From: CBDCPI01 sp965220245
GTDB taxonomy: Bacteria > Chloroflexota > Dehalococcoidia > Lucifugimonadales > UBA3495
DNA: 64,000 nt
Direction: 5' to 3'
NCBI GenBank assembly: GCA_965220245.1
Contig: CBDCPI010000001.1
Coordinates: 186,001-250,000 of the forward strand
Both the position numbers and the translations under genes were made by a program. Under the pieces are notes generated by a model. It searched no databases, was not told the origin of the DNA, and was given only the letters and a program-made list of their open reading frames with translations. The first letter of the stretch is position 1. Every line of letters begins with the position of its first letter. Shown here one piece after another: positions 58,599 through 64,000 of this stretch.

Positions 58599-59738
58599 AT
58601 GGCTGGCTACAGAGTTATATCATCGGATAACCACGTTTTTGAGCCATCGGAATTGTGGTCGAGCAGGGGCGAGTCCAAGTTCCTGGACCGCGCGCCCCGC
58701 GTGGTGCACTTGGAGGGCGTCGAAGGCGTCGCCAATGGCGACTGGTGGTTCTGCGACGGCCGCAAGGTGGTCGGCGCATTCGCCGGAGCCCAGACCGGAC
58801 TGCGATTTGAAGAGCCGGAAAAGCTGAGCATGGATTCCAGCATCGAGGATGTCCGTCCCGGGGGTTACATTCCCGAAGAGCACATCAAAGACATGGACAT
58901 CGACGGGATCGACATCAGCATCGTCTATCCTACCGTCGGTCTGTTGCTCTACAGCGTGCCGGATAGCGAGCTGCTTACTTCTATTTTCAGCACCTACAAC
59001 GATTGGGTCGGAGAGTTTTGCAAGGCAATACCAGACCGGCTGAAGGGTATTGCCATGCTTAATATAGACGACGTGACCGAAGGCGTGCGGGAGTTGGAGC
59101 GCTGCGCCAAGCTGGGGTTCTCCGGAGCTATGATCACTGTCTATCCTCCCGAAGAGCGGTCGTACAACAACCCGGAGTACGAGCCCCTTTGGGCGGCAGC
59201 CCAAGACCACAATATGCCCCTGAGTCTGCACATCGGCACCAACCGGCCGGGCCCCGGTCAGGAATTCGCCGACCTAGACTCGGCCACGGCCGCCTTCGTG
59301 TCCAACGCCGATCACTGGGTGCGGATGTCCTTGGCCAACATGATCTTCAGCGGAGTGTTCGAGCGGTACCCCAAGCTCCAGGTAGGCTCGGTGGAGATGG
59401 AGCTATCCTGGGTCCCCCACTTCTTGGACCGGATGGACTATAACTACACCCAAAGGGCCCAAGAGTTCTCCCGGGAGTACCGGTTTAAGGAGGGCGCCCT
59501 TCCCAGCGACTTCTTCCACAGCAACATATTCCTTGGCTTCCAAGAAGACGCCTTGGGGATTAGGGACCGGCACATCATCGGCGTAGACCAACTGCTGTGG
59601 GGCGGGGACTATCCTCACCAAGAGTCCACTTTCCCCAGAAGCCGGCAGATCATCGAGGAAATCTTGGTGGACTGTACCGACGATGAGAAGTCCAAGATCG
59701 CCGGCGCCAACAGCGCCAGAGTGTACGGCTTCAACTAG
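58599..59738 (+). CDS. Amidohydrolase family protein, copy 2
   Basis: About 379 residues, start at 58599 (GTGAGG upstream); a codon at 58587 adds 4. Same family as 51292-52413 and similar throughout: YRVISSDNHVFEPSELW, DIDGIDISIVYPTVGLLLY, MPLSLHIGTNRPG, and LLWGGDYPHQESTFPRS. The metal ligands Asp/His are conserved in both. They are probably enzymes of related but different substrates. A terminator follows at 59780. Confidence 0.87.
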   Translation: MAGYRVISSDNHVFEPSELWSSRGESKFLDRAPRVVHLEGVEGVANGDWWFCDGRKVVGAFAGAQTGLRFEEPEKLSMDSSIEDVRPGGYIPEEHIKDMDIDGIDISIVYPTVGLLLYSVPDSELLTSIFSTYNDWVGEFCKAIPDRLKGIAMLNIDDVTEGVRELERCAKLGFSGAMITVYPPEERSYNNPEYEPLWAAAQDHNMPLSLHIGTNRPGPGQEFADLDSATAAFVSNADHWVRMSLANMIFSGVFERYPKLQVGSVEMELSWVPHFLDRMDYNYTQRAQEFSREYRFKEGALPSDFFHSNIFLGFQEDALGIRDRHIIGVDQLLWGGDYPHQESTFPRSRQIIEEILVDCTDDEKSKIAGANSARVYGFN

Positions 59739-59779
59739 ACCATTGCCCCGCTACGCGGGTGTGTCATCAGCCAAACCAG

Positions 59780-59811
59780 TGGGCGCCTGTCACGATGGGC
59801 GCCCACTTTTG
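59780..59811 (+). terminator. Rho-independent terminator
   Basis: A 9-bp stem GTGGGCGCC (59780-59788) with its complement (59799-59807) and a loop of about 10 nt, then TTTTG. It ends the second amidohydrolase transcript. Confidence 0.8.
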
Positions 59812-60193
59812 CGAGAAAGGGGCCTTGCGACAATACCCCAGACTGATTTCGGGCGGAGTCTCTGAGTTCTCGTCATAAGAGGGTGTGTTAGAAATCCCTT
59901 CTCCCCGCGGGAGAAGGTTAGGCCTGTCCTGAGCCTGCCGAAGGGATGGGGGGAAATGCTTCCCATAAGCCAATTTTGCCATGCCTGGACCATTGGGGTA
60001 CCCCCCTCACCCTAGTCCGCCTTAGGCAGAAGAGGGAGCTTTGACCACACTCTCTAAGGCCAGATCTCCCGTTTCGTCCCAAGAGTTTATGAACGAGTCC
60101 GCTTCGGAAGGGGAAGGGTTATCATGGAATGGGGGCAAGGGTAGACCCTAGCGCTGGCTCCTCATCGGGCCCATCACGATTAGGGAGACTTAC
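59812..60193. other. Repeat-bearing intergenic region before the SDR
   Basis: 382 bp. It contains a family C/B unit at 59896-59946 (almost the same as 26014-26063) and a CCCTCACCCTAGTCCGCC-type block at about 60004-60045. No gene is supported. Confidence 0.6.
59896..59946. repeat. Family C/B repeat, second copy
   Basis: CCCTTCTCCCCGCGGGAGAA followed by the family B tail TGTCCTGAGCCTGCCGAAGG; near-identical to 26014-26063. It contains the small palindrome CTCCCCGCGGGAG. Confidence 0.8.
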
Positions 60194-60975
60194 ATGCGAC
60201 TTGAAGGGAAGGTTGCTTTGGTTACCGGCGCCAGCCGGGGCATCGGGCGGGCCATCGCCTTGGCCTACGCCCGGGAGGGGGCGAATGTGGCCATAGTCTC
60301 CCGTAGGTTGACTGAAGTGGAGCAAGTGGCAGCCGAGGCGAGGAGTCTGGGTGTGCGCAGCCTGGCACTCGAGGCGGACTTGACCAAGAGTGCGGAGGCC
60401 CAAGGGGCCGTAGACCGGGCCATCGAGCACTTGGCCACTTGGACATCCTGGTCAACAATGTTGGCGGCTACCGCTTGTTTACCAACGAGTTGGCCCACCG
60501 GGTATCTTTCTTGGAGCTTACGGAATCCGAGTGGGACAGCGTGTTGGCTTCGAACCTGACCACCGCATTCCTGTGCTGCAAAGCGGTCTTGCCTCACCTG
60601 GTAGAGAGAGGGAGCGGCGTCATTATCAACATGACCTCCACCGGGGTAGCGCGGCGCGGCGTAGCCGGACAAGCACCCTATAGCGCGGCCAAGTCGGCCT
60701 TGGAAAGATTGACCGAGTCCCTCGCCGATGAGTTGGCCGACTCCGGCATCGCGGTCAACAGCCTGAGTCCCGGCTGGGTGCTGACCCGCCCCAACGACGA
60801 CTATGACGCCGAGGTGCACAAGAGAATGCGGCTGCCCGAGGACATCGCCGAGTCTGCGGTGTTCATGGCCCTGCAAACGCCCCAGACTATGACCGGCCAA
60901 TTGGTCAACGCTCCGGAGTTCGATCAGGAGCACGGCATCTCCCCTCCTTCGGCCTATGAGAGACTCTACTCCTAA
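60194..60975 (+). pseudogene. SDR family oxidoreductase with internal frameshift
   Basis: The N-terminal part reads KVALVTGASRGIGRAIALAY (TGxxxGxG cofactor motif) to AIEHLA, and the C-terminal part from 60439 reads DILVNNVGG, then NMTSTGVARRG and APYSAAKSALERL (YxxxK). The halves lie in different frames and join at about 60430, consistent with one missing base near GCACTTGGC (read as ...EHLGHLDILVNN). All key SDR motifs are otherwise intact, so the product would be full-length (about 260 residues) if the base were present. It could be an assembly error or a genuine pseudogene. Confidence 0.8.
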
Positions 60976-61370
60976 GCGCTCCCTTCTTGCACTGATTACC
61001 GGGGCCATCTCCAGGGCCTTTTCATATTGTCACCCCGAACGCAGTGAGGGGTCTAAAATCCCTCTGGAAAGGCGAAGTTGGTCCCAGCAAGAATTTTAGA
61101 TCCCTCGCGCTGCTCGGGATGACAGAAAAAAGGCTCAGAATGAGATTGAAAAGACCCTAAGTCCATCCCATGAGGTGGTTGAGTCCACATCTGAAAGAGC
61201 TTTGAGATTGACTTATGAGATGCCCCTGGGGTTGGCTACGCTACCTCCTTGACCGAAGGGCTTATGGAGTTGGGCCTAGTAGTGCAACTACTTTGAAATG
61301 ATGGATTGCTTTTCCAGCCGGGTTCTCAGTCTGATGCTTATCCACGTAATCCCACCAACCAAATCACCCA
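60976..61370. other. Intergenic region with a family E repeat
   Basis: 395 bp between convergent SDR and flippase-like genes. The family E element (61028-61124) takes up about 100 bp. The rest holds no gene that I can support. Confidence 0.5.
61028..61124. repeat. Family E inverted repeat
   Basis: Arm TGTCACCCCGAACGCAGTGA, then GGGGTCTAAAAT, at 61028-61059 pairs with ATTTTAGATCCCTCGCGCTG, then CTCGGGATGACA, at 61093-61124. Related to 40866-40933. Confidence 0.78.
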
Positions 61371-62453
61371 TCAGTTCAAAGATTTCGCACCACTAGCTCT
61401 GGCCCGCATCAGGCGGCGGTAGAGCGCCAGGCTGACGAAGAAGGGCGCCATGTAGTAAACAGCCCGGAATAGGACGGACACCAAGACCGCTTCTTCCAAG
61501 GGCACTCCCAGTAGATGATAGGCGCCGGTCATGGAACCTTCCTGGATTCCAACACCTCCGGGCATCATGGACATTACCCCGGCAGCGACGCCAATGGCGA
61601 AGCCGGTGACGATTACCGCCACTCCGGGGTCGCTGCCCAGGGCTTGAAAGCAAAGCCAAACAATGCTCACCCGGGCTATCCGGTCCGCAACAATCAAGAT
61701 AACCACATCGGCCAGCCCCCGGGGCTGACGGGAAACTTCGGCCAAGCCCTGCACCAGCGTGGCATCGAAATTCTGCAACGCTGGCCGGAGGTCGCGGCGG
61801 CTTACCAGACGCCAGAATGAACCCACTACCCAAAGCGCCAAGGAACGGGCCGGGCCATAAAAGAAGACCACTGCCGTTGCCAGAAAAGCCAAGCCGAGAA
61901 TCCCGGTGCCGATGCCGAGCCATGCAGCAACCCCTGGGGAGAGCGGGTGGGATAGCAATAGATAGACCAAGCCCGCGGGCATCAACGCAAAGAAGACCAA
62001 GCTCTCCAAATAGGAGTGGAACAACGACGGCGCCATGACCTGGCTGGGGGCCAACCCCCGTCTGGCCAGCAGCAAGACCCGCAGAGCATGGCCGGCCAGA
62101 CCGCCAACCGCGGTTATCATCGCGCCGGAGATGAATCCAACCGAGAGCAAGTCCCGGCGGCCTAGGGGGACTTTGAAAGCTCGATTAACTTGGCAATAGC
62201 CTAAGCTAAGGCAAAAGTACGACACTGTAGTCAAGCCAAGGGCCAAGGGGGTCAACTCCCAACGGGCTAGGAGCAGCACGTCCCGTACCTCTCGCCAGTC
62301 CAAGAGCAATACCAGGCAGCCCAAGAGCGCCAGCAACACCACACCGGTGGCGGCCGCAAGACTCCGGAGTTTGCTTTTCCGCGCGAAGCCCTGTGGAGGT
62401 CCAGCGCCCGAAGACTTATCTGAAGGGTTATTGGCGTCGCCGCCCTGAATCAT
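61371..62453 (-). CDS. Lysylphosphatidylglycerol synthase TM region/UPF0104-type membrane protein
   Basis: 360 residues, about eight membrane helices, with the AglD/MprF-N flippase-like (UPF0104) layout: SVGFISGAMITAVGGLAGHALR, then DVVILIVADRIARVSIV and GVMSMMPGGVGIQEGSMTGA near the C-terminal half (the GGxGxxE block). The MprF-type aminoacyl transferase domain is absent, so a lipid translocation role is inferred. It starts 10 bp after the MBL gene's end and is likely co-transcribed with it. Confidence 0.87.
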   Translation of the reverse strand: MIQGGDANNPSDKSSGAGPPQGFARKSKLRSLAAATGVVLLALLGCLVLLLDWREVRDVLLLARWELTPLALGLTTVSYFCLSLGYCQVNRAFKVPLGRRDLLSVGFISGAMITAVGGLAGHALRVLLLARRGLAPSQVMAPSLFHSYLESLVFFALMPAGLVYLLLSHPLSPGVAAWLGIGTGILGLAFLATAVVFFYGPARSLALWVVGSFWRLVSRRDLRPALQNFDATLVQGLAEVSRQPRGLADVVILIVADRIARVSIVWLCFQALGSDPGVAVIVTGFAIGVAAGVMSMMPGGVGIQEGSMTGAYHLLGVPLEEAVLVSVLFRAVYYMAPFFVSLALYRRLMRARASGAKSLN

Positions 62454-62463
62454 CCCTCTTGAT

Positions 62464-63240
62464 TCATCCCGAGGAACTGCGGCGAGCTTCGGGGTGGAAG
62501 CCGGGCACTACCTTTGGAGGCTGCCCCACCTCCATGGAGAACATGTCGCCGGTGCCATCGAGAAAGCCGCTGATCTTAAGCGTGGGAGCGTCCACCAAAT
62601 ACTCGATTCCGCTGCCAACGATCCGGAAGGGACGGTCGTGGCCGGGGTAGATTACCGACGAAGCGCTTGAGACCTTTCGGATGCTTTCCCGGGCCTCATC
62701 CTCATTCCAGAAGATGAAGGCCGGGAGGCCCCGACCCAAGGCCCCCGCATCCGACATCGCGTCTCCCCCCAGACAGACCTGGCCCGCTGCGGTATCCACG
62801 AGCACACTGATATGGCCCCGGGTATGCCCGGGGGTGTCGAACACTCCGATACCCGGCTCGATCTGAGTATCGTCGGACACTTCCAGCACCTCATGGGCGG
62901 TCAGGGTGTCGGCGAAATACTTGGAGGTCGCATAGTCGCCGGCCCGCGGGTTGCGGCTGTATTCGATTTCCTTGCCGTGGACTACGATCTCGGCATTGGG
63001 GAACAGGTCGGTATTCTGGGAGTGGTCCCAGTGGGAGTGGGTCAAGATCACCCGCCCAATATCCGAGGGCGCCAGGCCATGGGCTTGCAGGGTATTCACC
63101 AACAGATTGCGGCGTCCGAAGTGACCTACGTCCACGACGGTCAGCTTTTCGCCGCGAATGAGCGTGACCGTGCAAAGTCCCAAAGTGGTCTGGTCGGTGT
63201 TGATACTAAATCCGGGAAGCAGGACCTCGATCTCCGGCAT
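62464..63240 (-). CDS. MBL fold metallo-hydrolase
   Basis: About 258 residues from the ATG at 63240 (AAGGAGAG upstream); in-frame codons to 63297 add 19. Metal motifs of the metallo-beta-lactamase fold: ILTHSHWDHSQN (HxHxDH), DTPGHTRGHISVLVD, GGDAMSD and IYPGHDRP. Lactonase-like (quorum-quenching type) members share this pattern, but the substrate is open. First gene of a two-gene operon with the flippase-like protein. Confidence 0.9.
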   Translation of the reverse strand: MPEIEVLLPGFSINTDQTTLGLCTVTLIRGEKLTVVDVGHFGRRNLLVNTLQAHGLAPSDIGRVILTHSHWDHSQNTDLFPNAEIVVHGKEIEYSRNPRAGDYATSKYFADTLTAHEVLEVSDDTQIEPGIGVFDTPGHTRGHISVLVDTAAGQVCLGGDAMSDAGALGRGLPAFIFWNEDEARESIRKVSSASSVIYPGHDRPFRIVGSGIEYLVDAPTLKISGFLDGTGDMFSMEVGQPPKVVPGFHPEARRSSSG

Positions 63241-63402
63241 GATCTCTCCTTCTTGATAGTTAATGTCCGGCAAGACTAAGCAGTCCTGCTCCGGCAAGCT
63301 AACCCCAATATACGCTTAACGTTATGCTAAGATTATAGAGACCATTGCATCGTTAGGACAGACACAACAGGTAGAGTCAAGCCACGCCTCGGTAAGAATA
63401 CC

Positions 63403-64000
63403 ATGCCACATGGACACCACTCGCCTCCGAAAATGACGCCCCGCTCTGCGCCTGCGGACCTCCTGTTGGTTAATGCCCAAGTCATTACGATGGACACCCA
63501 ATGCCCTTACGCGGAGGCGGTGGCGGTCCAAGGACAGACCATCAGGGCGGTGGGCTCCCGGACCAACATGGGAGCCCTTGCCGGCGCTGGGACGCGCACC
63601 ATTGATTGCCAGGGGATGCCCCTTCTTCCCGGGTTCATCGACGCCCACTGCCACCTGCTAAGTAGTGCGGCCGCCATGCAAGGGCTTGACTGCGGCCCGG
63701 AAGTCGTGTCTTCAGTCGCGGGCCTGCGGCGGGCGGTGCTTGAGAAAGCCCAAGCCACCTCACCCCAAGGATGGGTCCGCGGCTTCGGTTACGACGACTT
63801 GGGCTTGGCAGAGCGCCGCCACCCGACGCGGTGGGACTTGGACTTGGCGGCTCCCCATCATCCGGTGCGGTTGGACCACCGCAGCGGACACGCCACGGTA
63901 TTAAACAGCAAGGGCCTGTTAATAGCCGGAATCAACCGCGATACGCCAGACCCGGTGGATGGCGTCATCATGCGCGATGACGCCACCGGAGAACCCACCG
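63403..64000 (+). CDS. YtcJ-like amidohydrolase, N-terminal part (runs off window)
   Basis: The frame is open from an ATG at 63403 (or 63433, 10 codons later) to the window end. LLVNAQVITMDTQCPYAEAV, then GMPLLPGFIDAHCHLL, is the amidohydrolase-3/YtcJ signature with the HxH metal site, followed by GWVRGFGYDDLGLAERRHPT and LDHRSGHATVLNSKGL. The C-terminal two thirds are outside the window. Neither start has a strong Shine-Dalgarno sequence, so the choice is uncertain. Confidence 0.85.
   Translation, partial: MPHGHHSPPKMTPRSAPADLLLVNAQVITMDTQCPYAEAVAVQGQTIRAVGSRTNMGALAGAGTRTIDCQGMPLLPGFIDAHCHLLSSAAAMQGLDCGPEVVSSVAGLRRAVLEKAQATSPQGWVRGFGYDDLGLAERRHPTRWDLDLAAPHHPVRLDHRSGHATVLNSKGLLIAGINRDTPDPVDGVIMRDDATGEPT

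Noticed and set aside
1..64000. CRISPR array, prophage or complete insertion sequence
   Set aside because: No regularly spaced identical repeats, no Cas, integrase, capsid, or transposase genes were seen; the repeats present are irregularly placed palindromes.

Overview
The window is about 64 kb of moderately GC-rich bacterial chromosome, densely packed with short intergenic gaps. It reads like a Chloroflexota genome, most plausibly Dehalococcoidia or the marine SAR202 lineage. This is an inference from content: a luciferase-type flavin monooxygenase, hydantoinase A/B, CaiB/BaiF CoA-transferase, several amidohydrolase paralogues, a PAC2 protein, Asp-box repeat proteins and palindromic intergenic repeats. 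No 16S rRNA or ribosomal operon is present to settle it.

Layout. 1-7.3 kb: small catabolic or unassigned genes (YHS protein, isochorismatase-fold protein, aspartic-protease-like protein, flavin monooxygenase, GlcG/HbpS-like protein), then two tandem Asp-box proteins and two HEPN/PaREP1-like paralogues. 7.4-16.4 kb: hydantoinase B and A, a two-domain universal stress protein, a DUF3179 lipoprotein, a bleomycin-hydrolase-type C1 peptidase and a carboxymuconolactone-decarboxylase-like protein. 16.7-21.5 kb: hpt, a PAC2 protein, a toxin-like/DUF2283 pair, trpS and an inositol monophosphatase. 21.6-28.3 kb: a CoA-transferase, then an overlapping trio (radical SAM protein, SAM methyltransferase, PlsY-like acyltransferase), a repeat-rich stretch with a GIY-YIG nuclease remnant, a TPR protein and a UXX-star-like thioredoxin-fold protein. 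28.4-41 kb: housekeeping genes recA-recX, a B-box membrane protein, plsY, a PHP phosphoesterase, ymdB, rny, dnaJ, a chlorite-dismutase-family protein, aconitase, ferredoxin, an Lrp regulator and tRNA-Ser(GCT). 41.1-48.1 kb: miaB, nadA, an accessory island, nadC, DinB, dtd and an FmdB-type zinc ribbon protein. 48.3-64 kb: a hydrolase-rich region with two alpha/beta hydrolases, a cupin, four amidohydrolase-type genes, an epoxide hydrolase, a PF20091-type hydrolase, a 3-hydroxyisobutyrate-dehydrogenase-like enzyme, an SDR with a frameshift, a flippase-like membrane protein, an MBL hydrolase and a YtcJ-like amidohydrolase cut by the window end.

How it fits together. Core genes lie in short operons with visible terminators. 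Accessory genes sit in two kinds of place: amid palindromic repeats, and in the nadA-nadC gap, which carries a 76-bp direct repeat and a broken toxin-like gene. The most interesting candidates are the radical SAM/methyltransferase/PlsY-like trio (possible membrane-lipid or other small-molecule modification, with an anomalous 5' end), the two toxin-like/DUF2283 modules, and a MITE-like repeat with GTAACTGTTCAGA-type inverted ends. No CRISPR array, prophage, transposase or complete insertion sequence was seen.
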